64,000 nucleotides of DNA, from the NCBI GenBank assembly GCA_005888315.1, contig VAWH01000072.1, positions 1 to 64,000 of the forward strand, read 5' to 3'. Below are positions 23,857 through 34,870 of the stretch, one piece after another (within the stretch, counting starts at the first letter, position 1; every line of letters begins with the position of its first letter). The position numbers and the translations under genes are program-made. The stretch is from Actinomycetota bacterium (GTDB taxonomy: Bacteria; Actinomycetota; Thermoleophilia; Gaiellales; Gaiellaceae). The notes beneath the pieces are model-generated. The model made no database searches. It worked only from the letters and a program-made list of their open reading frames with translations, and was not told where the DNA came from.

Positions 23857-24430
23857 GCTCACCCGCGAGGAGCTCGGCGCCGCGCTGCGCGAGTACGCGT
23901 ACCTCGAGGGCGACTTCGTCCTCCGCTCCGGCCGTCGCTCCCGTTACTACCTCGACAAGTATCGCTTCGAGACCCGTCCCGATCTGCTCGGGCCGCTCGG
24001 AGAGCGGATCGCGCGCAACGTGGCCGAGCACGAACCCGAAGCCGTCCGGCTGGCGGGACCGGAGCTGGGGGCGGTGCCGCTGGCGGCTGCGGCCTCGCTC
24101 GCCTCGGGGCTGCCGTTCCTGATCGTCCGCAAAGAGCCGAAGGAGTACGGCACCGGCAACCGCCTCGAGGGCCTCTTCGAGCCCGGCGAATGCGTGTGCC
24201 TGGTCGAAGACGTGGTCACCTCGGGTGGTGCGGCTGTGGCCGCCGTCGCGGCGCTCCGGGAGGCCGGCCTGACCTGCCGGACGGCGGTCTGCGTGGTCGA
24301 TCGCGAGGAGGGTGGAGTGGACGCGTTGGCCCGTGTCGCGGTCAGGCTGCGAGCGCTGTTTCGCGCGTCGGAGCTGATCAAGCTTGAAAAACCCCCGCAA
24401 AAACCTTGTAAAACCCCCGCAAAAACGTGA
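23846..24430 (+). CDS. pyrE: Orotate phosphoribosyltransferase
   Basis: PyrE joins orotate to PRPP to give OMP, the fifth step of UMP synthesis; pyrF downstream does the next step. The PRPP-binding loop is VCLVEDVVTSGGAAVAAVAA (about 117-136), with the orotate loop GRRSRYYLDKYRFET near the N-terminus and IVRKEPKEYGTGN in the middle. The C-terminus is an unusual KPPQKPCKTPAKT tail encoded by two 17-bp direct repeats, probably an accident of regulatory DNA for hup overlapping the gene end. TTG start overlaps the preceding gene. Confidence 0.92.
   Translation: MQAELTREELGAALREYAYLEGDFVLRSGRRSRYYLDKYRFETRPDLLGPLGERIARNVAEHEPEAVRLAGPELGAVPLAAAASLASGLPFLIVRKEPKEYGTGNRLEGLFEPGECVCLVEDVVTSGGAAVAAVAALREAGLTCRTAVCVVDREEGGVDALARVAVRLRALFRASELIKLEKPPQKPCKTPAKT
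24388..24426. repeat. Two A/C-rich 17-bp direct repeats before the hup promoter
   Basis: AAAACCCCCGCAAAAAC occurs at 24388-24404 and 24410-24426, a 22-bp period (about two helical turns). They lie in the pyrE 3' end, directly upstream of the hup -35. They may be activator or UP-element-like sites. Confidence 0.7.
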
Positions 24431-24433
24431 TGG

Positions 24434-24462
24434 TTGAGCCAAATCGCCGTCCCTGTTAGGGT
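24434..24462 (+). promoter_or_regulatory. Candidate hup promoter
   Basis: TTGAGC (24434-24439), a 17-bp spacer and TAGGGT (24457-24462) lie 45 bp before the hup start, leaving room for a leader with the Shine-Dalgarno sequence GAGAGGAGAG. Confidence 0.55.
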
Positions 24463-24507
24463 CCGGCGCGGTCCCAGCCCTGTCAAAGCGGCACGAGAGG
24501 AGAGCAC

Positions 24508-24807
24508 GTGACCAAGCAGGAATTCGTCGAGCGAGTAGCGCAGAAGAGCGGCCTCGGCCGTCGCGAAGCGGGCGAGGCAGTGGATGCCGTGATCGAGTCG
24601 ATCACAGATGCGCTGAGGAATCGGGAAGAGGTCGCCTTCACCGGGTTCGGCAAGTTCACGACGCAGCACCGCGCGGCGCGCCAGGGAGTCAACCCCCGGA
24701 ACCCAAGCCAGAAGGTGCAGATTCCGGCCGCTTGGGTACCGAAGTTCTCGGCCGGAAGCTCGCTCAAGCAGGCCGTTCGCGGCGGAGGCGGCAACGGCTC
24801 GATGTAG
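24508..24807 (+). CDS. hup: DNA-binding protein HU
   Basis: HU bends and compacts DNA as a dimer. The 99-aa protein starts TKQEFVERVAQKSGLGRREA and has the family core FTGFGKFTTQHRAARQGVNP followed by the DNA-intercalating arm region NPRNPSQKVQIPAAWVPKFS. It lacks the long Lys/Ala-rich tail of mycobacterial HupB; the C-terminus is only a Gly-rich stub. GTG start with a strong Shine-Dalgarno sequence (AGGAGAG), unlike the leaderless neighbours. Confidence 0.95.
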   Translation: MTKQEFVERVAQKSGLGRREAGEAVDAVIESITDALRNREEVAFTGFGKFTTQHRAARQGVNPRNPSQKVQIPAAWVPKFSAGSSLKQAVRGGGGNGSM

Positions 24808-24836
24808 CAGACCGAGGTCTTCCCTCCAGCGATTTC

Positions 24837-24862
24837 CAGAGGCCGCCGCAAGGCGGTCTCTG
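24837..24862 (+). terminator. Hairpin with GCAA tetraloop after hup
   Basis: CAGAGGCCGCC (24837-24847) pairs with GGCGGTCTCTG (24852-24862) through one G-U pair around the loop GCAA, a stable GNRA tetraloop. Only a short T/C-rich tail follows. Confidence 0.6.
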
Positions 24863-24888
24863 CGTCTCTAGGAGTCCGGGTCCGAGGC

Positions 24889-24902
24889 TAGGCTTCGAGC
24901 GA
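24889..24902 (+). promoter_or_regulatory. -10 box for leaderless pyrF mRNA
   Basis: TAGGCT (24889-24894) is 8 nt before the pyrF ATG and downstream of the hup hairpin. Confidence 0.5.
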
Positions 24903-25811
24903 ATGAAGGTCGAGACCCCGCCGGCGACGAGAACCTTCGCCGATCGCGTCGCCGAGGCGGTCGAGCGCAAGCGCTCGCAGCTCGTCGTCGGCCTCGACCC
25001 GCGCCTCGACCTGCTGCCGGTCGAGCTCCGCGGCGACGCCCACGTCGCCCGCAGCGCAGCCGCCGACGCAGTCGCGCGGTTCTGCTGCGGGATCGTCGAC
25101 GCCGTCGCGCCGTACGCAGTCGCGGTCAAGCCTCAGCTCGCCTTCTTCGAGGCGCTCGGCGCCGACGGCGTTCGTGCCTTCGAGCAGACGTGCCAGTACG
25201 CGCGCTCGGCGGGCCTGCTCGTCATCGCCGACGCGAAGCGTGGCGACATCGGCTCGACCGCCCGCGCCTATGCCGCCGCCTATCTCGAAGGCGAAATCCC
25301 GGTCGCGGACGCGATGACCGTCAACCCGTACCTCGGCAGAGACTCGCTGGAACCCTTCTTCGGCGCCTGCCGCCGTCAGGGCGGCGGCGTCTTCTGCCTC
25401 GTGAAGACCTCCAACGAGGGAGGCGGGGACGTCCAGGACGTCCGGCTCAGCGACGGCGGCGTGCTCTGGCAGCACGTCGCCCGGCTGGTCGCGGAGTGGG
25501 GTGAGGATCTCGTCGGCGAGCATGGGCTTTCCAGCGTCGGCGCCGTCGTCGGCGCCACCCACACGCGCGCCGTCAGCGAGGCGCGACGCATCCTGCCGCG
25601 GTCGATCCTGCTCCTTCCCGGCGTCGGGGCCCAGGGCGCGTCCGCGGGCGACGTGGCGCGCGCCTTCACGAGCGGCCCGGCGAGTGCGCTCGTGGCTGCC
25701 TCGCGCAGCGTCACCTACGGCTTTCGCACCTCGGGCGAAGACTGGCGGACCGCCGCCTCGCGAGACGCGGCGCGGCTCAAGAGCGAGATCTGGGCCGCCT
25801 CCGGCTGGTAG
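24903..25811 (+). CDS. pyrF: Orotidine-5'-phosphate decarboxylase
   Basis: PyrF decarboxylates OMP to UMP. It belongs to the longer (about 300-aa) group 2 family of actinobacteria and plants. Visible motifs are SQLVVGLDPRLDLLP near the N-terminus, AVKPQLAFFEALG, the catalytic LLVIADAKRGDIGSTARAYA (Asp-Lys-x-x-Asp) and LLLPGVGAQGASAGD for phosphate binding. The ATG at 24903 agrees with the family start and the -10 box; the earlier in-frame codons overlap hup. Confidence 0.95.
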   Translation: MKVETPPATRTFADRVAEAVERKRSQLVVGLDPRLDLLPVELRGDAHVARSAAADAVARFCCGIVDAVAPYAVAVKPQLAFFEALGADGVRAFEQTCQYARSAGLLVIADAKRGDIGSTARAYAAAYLEGEIPVADAMTVNPYLGRDSLEPFFGACRRQGGGVFCLVKTSNEGGGDVQDVRLSDGGVLWQHVARLVAEWGEDLVGEHGLSSVGAVVGATHTRAVSEARRILPRSILLLPGVGAQGASAGDVARAFTSGPASALVAASRSVTYGFRTSGEDWRTAASRDAARLKSEIWAASGW

Positions 25812-25812
25812 T

Positions 25813-25824
25813 TACTCTTTAGCC
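25813..25824 (+). promoter_or_regulatory. -10 box for leaderless carboxypeptidase mRNA
   Basis: TACTCT (25813-25818) is exactly 6 nt before the GTG at 25825. Confidence 0.5.
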
Positions 25825-26943
25825 GTGAAGCGTCGCCTGGTCGTCGCCGCCGCGGCCCTCGCGCTCGCGACGCCCGCTCTCGCCGCCCTCCCGCAGGTGC
25901 ATGCACGCGCCTATCTGGTCGAGGACGGGCAGACGGGCCAGGTGCTTGCGCGCTACCACGAGCGGGCCCGCGTACCGATCGCCAGCCTGACGAAGCTGAT
26001 GACCGTTCTCCTGACCGTCGAGCGGACCAAGCCGAGCGACGTGGTCACGGTTGCGCCGGGGGCGGCCTCCGTCGGCGAGTCCTCGATCGAGCTCCGGCCC
26101 GGCGAGCGGCTGACCGTCCGTGAGCTGCTGGAGGGCGCGCTGATCCAGAGCGCGAACGACGCCGCGGACGCGCTGGCGTATTACGTCGGTCGAGGAAGCG
26201 AGGCCCGGTTCGTGGCGATGATGAACACACGCGCGCGGCAGCTCGGACTGCGAGACACGCACTACACGCGCCCCGACGGCCTCGACGCTCCCGGTCACGT
26301 CTCGAGCGCTCGCGACGTAACGAAGCTCGCGCGGCTGCTCATGCGCCATGCACTCGTCCGCTCGATCGTGCGCCGGCAGAGCGCCACGATCGCCGGCGGC
26401 CGAGTCCTGCACACCTGGAACGACCTGCTCGCGACCTTCCCCGGCGTCTTTGGAGTCAAGACCGGCCACACCTCGGCGGCCGGGTGGAACGAGGTCGCGT
26501 CGCTGGATCGCCGCGGGGTCTTCGTCTACGGGACGATCCTCGGCTCGCCAGACCGAACGACGCGAAACGCCGACCTGAGCGCGCTGTTGCGCTGGGCGCT
26601 CTCGCGCTACCGCCGGATTCCTGTTCTCCGCGCGGGTCACGTCTACGCGAAGGTTGAGGTTGGTTACGGCCAGGCGCCGGTCGACCTCGTGCCGGCGCGG
26701 GGCCTGATCCGCCCGGTACGGATCGACCAGCCGCTCCTAGAGCGCGTGGTCGCAATGGCTGCGGTGGCTCTGCCCGTTCTCCGCGGCGAGCGGCTCGGCG
26801 AGATCCGGGTCTACCAAGGGCCTCGGCTGGTCGCGCGGCAGCCGCTCGTCGCCGGCAGAACGGTCAAGCGGCCCGGTGCGCTCGGCCGCGCCGCCTTCTA
26901 CGGCGGGCGTACCCTCGACCACATGTGGGGCTGGCTGCCTTGA
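25825..26943 (+). CDS. D-alanyl-D-alanine carboxypeptidase (PBP5/6 type), 372 aa
   Basis: This secreted serine peptidase trims the terminal D-Ala from peptidoglycan stem peptides. A signal peptide (RRLVVAAAALALATPALA) precedes the S11 peptidase domain with all three active motifs: SLTK (Ser54, Lys57), SAN (109-111) and KTG (212-214). The C-terminal about 110 residues (YAKVEVGYGQAPVDLVPARG) are the beta-rich PBP5-like domain; a last amphipathic/hydrophobic segment may tether it. GTG is chosen by the signal peptide and the -10 box. The stop overlaps the TTG of the kinase gene. Confidence 0.93.
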   Translation: MKRRLVVAAAALALATPALAALPQVHARAYLVEDGQTGQVLARYHERARVPIASLTKLMTVLLTVERTKPSDVVTVAPGAASVGESSIELRPGERLTVRELLEGALIQSANDAADALAYYVGRGSEARFVAMMNTRARQLGLRDTHYTRPDGLDAPGHVSSARDVTKLARLLMRHALVRSIVRRQSATIAGGRVLHTWNDLLATFPGVFGVKTGHTSAAGWNEVASLDRRGVFVYGTILGSPDRTTRNADLSALLRWALSRYRRIPVLRAGHVYAKVEVGYGQAPVDLVPARGLIRPVRIDQPLLERVVAMAAVALPVLRGERLGEIRVYQGPRLVARQPLVAGRTVKRPGALGRAAFYGGRTLDHMWGWLP

Positions 26944-27893
26944 TAGTCACCGTGACGCTGAACGCAGGGCTTGACCGGACGCTGACGGTGCCGAACTTCC
27001 AGCGCGGCCAGCGCCACCGGGCAAGTCAAGGCCTGATGCTGGCGGGCGGCAAGGGGATCAACATCGCCCGCGCGCTGAAGCTGCTCGGCGTGCCCGTGGT
27101 GGCGACCGGCCTCGTCGGGGGACGTACGGGCATCCGGATCGTCGAGGAGCTGACGAGCGAGGCGATCCTGAACGACTTCGTCCGTATCGAGGACGAGTCG
27201 CGCACCTCGACGGCCGTCGTCGATCCGACCGCGCCCACCTACACCGAGATCAATGAATGGGGGCCCGCGGTCAGGCCGGAGGAGCTCGAGATGCTGCTCG
27301 ACAAGCTCGCCTACCTCGCACAGGGCGCCGACGCCGTCGTCTTCGCCGGCTCCCTCCCGCGCGGCGTCGACGAGGCGTTCTACGAGGAAGCGATTCGCCG
27401 GGTCAATCGCGAGCGAGTGAAAACCGTGCTCGACTCGGAGGGACAGCCGCTCCGGCTCGGTGTTCAGTCCGAGCCGTTCCTCGTCTCGCCGAACCAGAAC
27501 GAGGCCGAGGGACTCGTCGGCCAAGAGTTCAACGAGGACGAGGACTTCATCCTCGGGCTCGAGGCGATCGCAGAGCGCGGCGCCCGCAATGTGCTGATCA
27601 CCCAGGAATCCGGCTGCTTCGCGCTGCTCCGGCCGGACCGGACCGCCCACCGTTATCGGGTCACGGCGCCGAGCATCGAGCCGGTCTCGGTGGTCGGCTC
27701 GGGGGACGTGTTGCTCGCCGCCTTCCTCGCCGCGCACCTCAGGGGCGAACCGCCGGAGGGCGCGCTGCGCGGCGCCGTCGCGACCGGGACGGCGTCGACG
27801 CTCGAGGTGGGCGCCGGCCGGTTCGAGCAGCGAGAGGCCGACCGGCTCGCGAGTGCCGTCGAGGTCACCGAGCTGGAGCCGGTGGCGAGTTAG
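26940..27893 (+). CDS. PfkB-family sugar kinase, 1-phosphofructokinase/LacC branch, 317 aa
   Basis: The protein phosphorylates a sugar phosphate, most likely fructose-1-phosphate or tagatose-6-phosphate. It begins IVTVTLNAGLDRTLTVPNF as FruK and LacC do, has GGKGINIARALKLLGVPVVA, and ends with the anion-hole and catalytic Asp motif VVGSGDVLLAAFLAA. The TTG at 26940 overlaps the previous stop as TTGA and matches the family N-terminus, while the upstream GTG would add five unrelated residues. No PTS gene is nearby, so the substrate stays open. Confidence 0.88.
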   Translation: MIVTVTLNAGLDRTLTVPNFQRGQRHRASQGLMLAGGKGINIARALKLLGVPVVATGLVGGRTGIRIVEELTSEAILNDFVRIEDESRTSTAVVDPTAPTYTEINEWGPAVRPEELEMLLDKLAYLAQGADAVVFAGSLPRGVDEAFYEEAIRRVNRERVKTVLDSEGQPLRLGVQSEPFLVSPNQNEAEGLVGQEFNEDEDFILGLEAIAERGARNVLITQESGCFALLRPDRTAHRYRVTAPSIEPVSVVGSGDVLLAAFLAAHLRGEPPEGALRGAVATGTASTLEVGAGRFEQREADRLASAVEVTELEPVAS

Positions 27894-27913
27894 CGAGCCG
27901 GGCGCGATCGAGC

Positions 27914-27926
27914 TAGTCTTCGCGCC
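27914..27926 (+). promoter_or_regulatory. -10 box for leaderless GH25 mRNA
   Basis: TAGTCT (27914-27919) is 7 nt before the TTG at 27927. Confidence 0.5.
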
Positions 27927-30643
<2,717 letters not shown>

Positions 30644-30646
<3 letters not shown>

Positions 30647-32218
30647 GGCGAGGTCGTTGCGCTTCCTCAGCCGGAGCCGCCGGCGGAGGAGCGTCCGGTG
30701 CTCGTCGTCGACCTCGGCGGCCAGTACTCGCAGCTGATCGCGCGCCGGGTACGCGAGTGCCGCGTCTACTCCGAGCTGGTCGGTCACGGTGTGACGCCTG
30801 AGGAGGTGCGGGCACGCAACCCGCTCGCCTTGGTCTTGAGCGGCGGGCCCGCATCCGTCTATGCGGAGGTCGCCCCGCGGATCGACCCGAAGCTCTACGA
30901 GCTCGGGGTGCCGACGCTCGGCATCTGTTACGGCATGCAGCTGATGGCGCGGGACCTCGGCGGCAGCGTCGAACGGACGGGCGTGTCCGAGTTCGGCAAG
31001 ACGCAGGTTCGGGTGCACGAGGGCGCGCTCTTCTCCGGCCTGCCGGAAGAGCAGACGACCTGGATGTCGCACCGCGACTCCGTGACTGCGCCGCCCGCTG
31101 GCGCGCGCGTCGTCGCGGGGTCGGAATCGACGCCGATCGCGGCGTTCGAGCACGCCGAGCGGAAGCTCTACGGCGTCCAGTTCCACCCGGAGGTTGTGCA
31201 CACGCCGTGCGGGACCGAGGTGCTGAAGAACTTCCTCTACTCGGTCGCCGATGCGCCCGCCACTTGGACCGCGGCGGCCGTGATCGAGGAGCAGGTCGAG
31301 CGGATCCGTGCGCAGGTGGGGTCGCAGCGAGTTCTGTGCGCCTTGTCGGGCGGCGTGGATTCGGCGGTGGCGGCGCTGCTCGTCCACAAGGCGCTCGGCG
31401 ACCAGCTGACCTGCGTCTTCGTCGATCACGGGCTCCTGCGGAAGGACGAGGCGGCGCAGGTGGTGGAAACCTTCCGCGGGCACTTCCACGTGCCGCTCAT
31501 CCACGTCGACGCCGAGGAGCGTTTCCTGGCGCGGCTCGAGGGCGTCGACGACCCAGAGGAAAAGCGGACGCGGATCGGCGAGGAGTTCATCCGCGTCTTC
31601 GAGGCGGAGTCGCGGAAGCTTGGAGCGGTGAAGTATCTCGTCCAGGGCACGCTCTACTCGGACGTGATCGAGTCGGGCGGCACCGACGGCGTCGCCGCGA
31701 AGATCAAGTCGCACCACAACGTCGGCGGCCTGCCCGAGGAGATGGAGATGGAACTCGTCGAGCCGCTGCGCCTTCTCTTCAAAGATGAAGTGCGCCGTGT
31801 CGGCGAGGAGCTCGGCTTGCCGGAACGGATGGTCTGGCGGCATCCGTTTCCCGGCCCGGGGTTGGCGATCCGGATCATCGGCGAGGTCACGCACGAGCGG
31901 CTCGAGATCCTGCGTGAGGCGGACTCGATCCTGCTCGACGAGATCCGGCGTGCCGGGCTCTACCGCGAGCTCTGGCAGTGCTTTGCCGTGCTGCCGGCGA
32001 TCCGCTCGGTCGGCGTCCAAGGCGACGAGCGCACGTACGCGTACCCGATCGTGATCCGAGCGGTCACGTCCGAGGACGCGATGACCGCCGATTGGGCGAG
32101 GCTGCCCTACGATCTGCTCGAAACGATCTCGAGCCGGATCATCAATGAGATTCCGGCCGTCAACCGGGTCGCGCTCGACATCTCGTCGAAGCCGCCGTCG
32201 ACGATCGAATGGGAGTGA
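30644..32218 (+). CDS. guaA: GMP synthase (glutamine-hydrolysing)
   Basis: GuaA aminates XMP to GMP. The class I glutamine amidotransferase domain (about 18-215) has the nucleophile Cys95 in [12 protein letters not shown] and the His/Glu pair in [13 protein letters not shown]. The ATP-pyrophosphatase domain follows with the P-loop [20 protein letters not shown], and the C-terminal dimerisation domain ends [18 protein letters not shown], the invariant family tail. Length 524 aa is normal. The ATG at 30644 is directly after the inverted-repeat arm; longer in-frame extensions would run through the repeat. Confidence 0.96.
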
Positions 32219-32236
32219 CCGCCGCGCGAGCGGCGG
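32219..32236 (+). terminator. Hairpin after guaA
   Basis: CCGCCGC (32219-32225) and GCGGCGG (32230-32236) flank GCGA, a GNRA loop, immediately after the guaA stop. There is no T-run. The rest of the 227-bp gap to 32446 holds the 32310 inverted repeat and nothing else recognisable. Confidence 0.45.
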
Positions 32237-32309
32237 GCGCTGCCTGAAGCCGGCGCAAACGGCCCTTAGCTAACTCCGCAGTCGCGCCATCTCGCGGCGG
32301 GAGCGCGCT

Positions 32310-32343
32310 GGCAGTTCGCTGAGGACTGTCCCCACGAACTGCC
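32310..32343. repeat. Inverted repeat with GGACTGTCCC core
   Basis: GGCAGTTCG (32310-32318) and CGAACTGCC (32335-32343) enclose a 16-nt loop containing GGACTGTCCC, the core also found in the 18097-18125 hairpin. It may be a REP-like element or the terminator of the convergent pair. Confidence 0.5.
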
Positions 32344-32445
32344 ACAAACGGCCATGGCAAACTGCAACGAAAGTGTGACGTTTCGCCCACAGCACGGCCG
32401 GCGCGGACAGGCCGCGACCCTGAGCACGGCTGGAAAACGGCAGAC

Positions 32446-33522
32446 TCAGGCAGGGAGCTGAACCGGTGGGTAACGGCGACGCACCTCGTCCACGTACGTG
32501 CTCAGATGCTCGGCGAGCGCAGGATCGTGGATCTCGAGCACGTTCTCCGCGTTCTGCTCGCCCGATCGGGAGAGGTTGAACGAGCCCATGAAGACGACGT
32601 CGTCGGCGACGACGATCTTCGCCTGCATGAAGTCGTGCACGGTGCCGAGGCCGTACGGCGTCGACGGCTTTCCGGTGAACCGGCCGGCGACCACGCGCTC
32701 GAGCAGCGGCAGCTTCCAGGCCACGTTCCCGTTTTCGTGCCACTGGTAGACGACGCCCTGGATCTGCGGCGCGTCGAGGCAGCCGGCGACGTCGAGCTTG
32801 CCCTCGGCGACGAGCTGCGCGAGCGTCGCGAGCACCGGAGCCGCGGTGATCACCGGCGAGCAGATGCGCACCCGCTGCTTCGCGCGCCCGATCGCACCGG
32901 CGATCCGCGCTGATAGGTCCTCGCCGTAGCCGGGGGTGAACCAAGGCCGGATCAGCAGGCCGTCGACGTGCAGCCGCCTCGGCGCCACGAAGCCGGTCTC
33001 CTCGACGAGATCCTTGCCCCAGAGCTGCTCGAAGTCCTCGAGAAACGCCGTCCCCAGCTCCGAGGACTCGACCGTGAGGATGACGTTCTCCTGCCGCGAC
33101 CAGGAATCGTCCGTCCAATTCATCGACCCGCTCCACACCGCCTGCCGATCGCGGATGACGAACTTGTGGTGCATCAGGTCCGGCACACCCGCGACACCCT
33201 TCGCCGGCACACCGAGCGACTCGATCAGCTCGACGTCGGGCTCCGGCGGCGGCGGCACCGGGATCGGATTGCGGTGATCGATGTTGTAGACGATCCGGAC
33301 GGCAACGCCTCGCGCGGACGCCTCGCGAATCGCGCCCCCGACGACCGCCGCCGTCTCGGGAGCGAGATGGAAGTCGTACTGCGCCAACTCCAGCGTCTCT
33401 CGCGCCTCGCCGAGCCAGTCCGCGATCGCGTGCGCGATCTCCAGCGGCTGCTGGCCGCCGTCAGTCAGAGTGCGAACCGTGAGCTTCGTCGAGGAGCTGG
33501 CCGCTGCCGAGATCGGCGCCAC
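32446..33522 (-). CDS. Phospholipase D-like protein, 358 aa
   Basis: Two PLD domains are present (about 25-180 and 200-350). The first has a good HKD motif, DLMHHKFVIRDRQAVWSGSMNWT. The second reads HDFMQAKIVVADDVVFMGSF: the Lys and Asp are in place but the HxK histidine is Gln. Relatives include cardiolipin synthases, Nuc-type endonucleases and mitochondrial PLD6. There is no TM segment or clear signal peptide, so a cytosolic phosphodiesterase or nuclease is possible. GTG at 33522 is preferred to TTG at 33528 (TAGAAG lies 6 nt upstream of the GTG). Its 5' end overlaps the divergent uracil-DNA glycosylase gene by about 44 bp. Confidence 0.8.
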   Translation of the reverse strand: MAPISAAASSSTKLTVRTLTDGGQQPLEIAHAIADWLGEARETLELAQYDFHLAPETAAVVGGAIREASARGVAVRIVYNIDHRNPIPVPPPPEPDVELIESLGVPAKGVAGVPDLMHHKFVIRDRQAVWSGSMNWTDDSWSRQENVILTVESSELGTAFLEDFEQLWGKDLVEETGFVAPRRLHVDGLLIRPWFTPGYGEDLSARIAGAIGRAKQRVRICSPVITAAPVLATLAQLVAEGKLDVAGCLDAPQIQGVVYQWHENGNVAWKLPLLERVVAGRFTGKPSTPYGLGTVHDFMQAKIVVADDVVFMGSFNLSRSGEQNAENVLEIHDPALAEHLSTYVDEVRRRYPPVQLPA

Positions 33523-34027
33523 GTTCAACTTCTACCGGGAAGGCGCGCGCGCCGCGTTGCTGAGGCATCGCCTCGAGAACTACCTGGCGGCGCGCACGCA
33601 CGCTCGCTTCCTCCTGGTCGGCGAGGCGCCGGGCTACCGTGGCGCCCGGATCAGCGGCCTGCCCTTCGCGTCCGAGCGCCAGCTCACCGGCACCGGCCCG
33701 GCCGAGGCGACGGCGACCATCGTCCGAGCGACCCTCGAGGAGTTGGAGCTCGAAGACGACGTCCTCTGCTGGAACGCGGTGCCGACGCATCCTGGCACCG
33801 AGACCGGGAACCGGCGCCCGACCCGGGTCGAGATCCACGCCGGCAGGCGCTTTCTCGAGCGCCTGGTGCCCGGCCGCCGCGTGATCGCGGTCGGACGCAT
33901 CGCTGCCGCCGCCGCCGGTGGGACCTACGTGCGCCATCCCAGCCATGGCGGCGCCGAGGCGTTTCGTAACGGATTGCTACGATTCGCGGCCGGCGGGCGC
34001 CCAGTCCGCCGCTTCTCTGTCAGATGA
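33479..34027 (+). CDS. Uracil-DNA glycosylase superfamily protein, 182 aa
   Basis: The motif pair of the UDG fold is visible: [20 protein letters not shown] (motif A region, GEAPG as in family 4) and the C-terminal [14 protein letters not shown] (motif B, HPS). [17 protein letters not shown] corresponds to the central strand. It lacks the four Fe-S cysteines of classical family 4 enzymes, so it is a divergent member whose base specificity is unknown. GTG at 33479 is taken over 33470 because CAGAGT lies 7 nt upstream. The stop overlaps the rplM ATG. Confidence 0.75.
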   Translation: MSFVEELAAAEIGATFNFYREGARAALLRHRLENYLAARTHARFLLVGEAPGYRGARISGLPFASERQLTGTGPAEATATIVRATLEELELEDDVLCWNAVPTHPGTETGNRRPTRVEIHAGRRFLERLVPGRRVIAVGRIAAAAAGGTYVRHPSHGGAEAFRNGLLRFAAGGRPVRRFSVR

Positions 34028-34455
34028 AAACCTGGAACGCAAAGCCGGGCGAGATCGAGCGCCGCTGGTACGTCGTGGACGCCGAGGGAAAAACCCTCGG
34101 TCGCTTGGCGACCCAGATCGCGGACACTCTGCGCGGGAAGACGAAGCCCCAGTACACGCCGCACATCGACACCGGCGACTTCGTCGTCGTCGTCAACGCC
34201 GAGAAGATCGGCGTTACGGGCAACAAGCTCGACGACAAGCTCTACTACCGGCACTCGGGTTATCCGGGCGGCCTTCGCAGCCGGCCGCTGCGCGACCAGC
34301 TCGAGCGTCGGCCGACCGAGGTAATCCGCAAGGCGGTCAAGGGCATGCTCCCGCGCAACCGCCTCGCCCGGCAGCAGCTGACCAAGCTGAAGATCTACGC
34401 AGGGCCGAACCACCCGCACGAGGCCCAGGCGCCCAAGCCGCTGGAGGTGAAGTAG
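34024..34455 (+). CDS. rplM: 50S ribosomal protein L13
   Basis: An early-assembly 23S rRNA-binding protein. The sequence has [56 protein letters not shown] and [20 protein letters not shown], all family hallmarks, in 143 aa. ATGA overlap with the glycosylase gene; rpsI starts 1 bp after its stop. Confidence 0.97.
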   Translation: MKTWNAKPGEIERRWYVVDAEGKTLGRLATQIADTLRGKTKPQYTPHIDTGDFVVVVNAEKIGVTGNKLDDKLYYRHSGYPGGLRSRPLRDQLERRPTEVIRKAVKGMLPRNRLARQQLTKLKIYAGPNHPHEAQAPKPLEVK

Positions 34456-34456
34456 C

Positions 34457-34861
34457 GTGGCTACCGCCGCCGAGCCGGCTCAGTACCAGGGCACAGGCAA
34501 ACGCAAGACCTCGGTCGCCCGCGTGATCCTGCGCCCAGGCGACGGGGCGACGTGGTTCAACGGCAAGACGATCGAGGACTACTTCCCGCGCCTCACGCAC
34601 CGCGAGCTGGCGCTTTCCCCGCTGAAGATCGCCGGCGTCGAGGGAACCTTCGACGTCCGAGTGCGGGTCCACGGCGGCGGTCCGAGCGGGCAAGCCGGCG
34701 CGGTCCGCCACGGGATCGCCCGCGCGCTCGTCGAGGCCGATCCGAACCTGCGCGAGCCGCTCAAGCGGGCCGGCTTCCTGACACGCGACGCCCGCATCGT
34801 CGAGCGCAAGAAGGCCGGTCTCCACAAGGCCCGCAAAGCGCCGCAGTTCAGCAAGCGCTAG
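34457..34861 (+). CDS. rpsI: 30S ribosomal protein S9
   Basis: S9 contacts the P-site tRNA through its extreme C-terminus. The 134-aa protein has [59 protein letters not shown] and the invariant ending FSKR. GTG start. The L13-S9 pair followed by glmM is a standard actinobacterial order. Confidence 0.97.
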   Translation: MATAAEPAQYQGTGKRKTSVARVILRPGDGATWFNGKTIEDYFPRLTHRELALSPLKIAGVEGTFDVRVRVHGGGPSGQAGAVRHGIARALVEADPNLREPLKRAGFLTRDARIVERKKAGLHKARKAPQFSKR

Positions 34862-34870
34862 CGTCGCCAC
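34859..34870 (+). promoter_or_regulatory. -10 box for leaderless glmM mRNA
   Basis: TAGCGT (34859-34864) contains the rpsI stop and is 6 nt before the glmM GTG. Confidence 0.45.
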
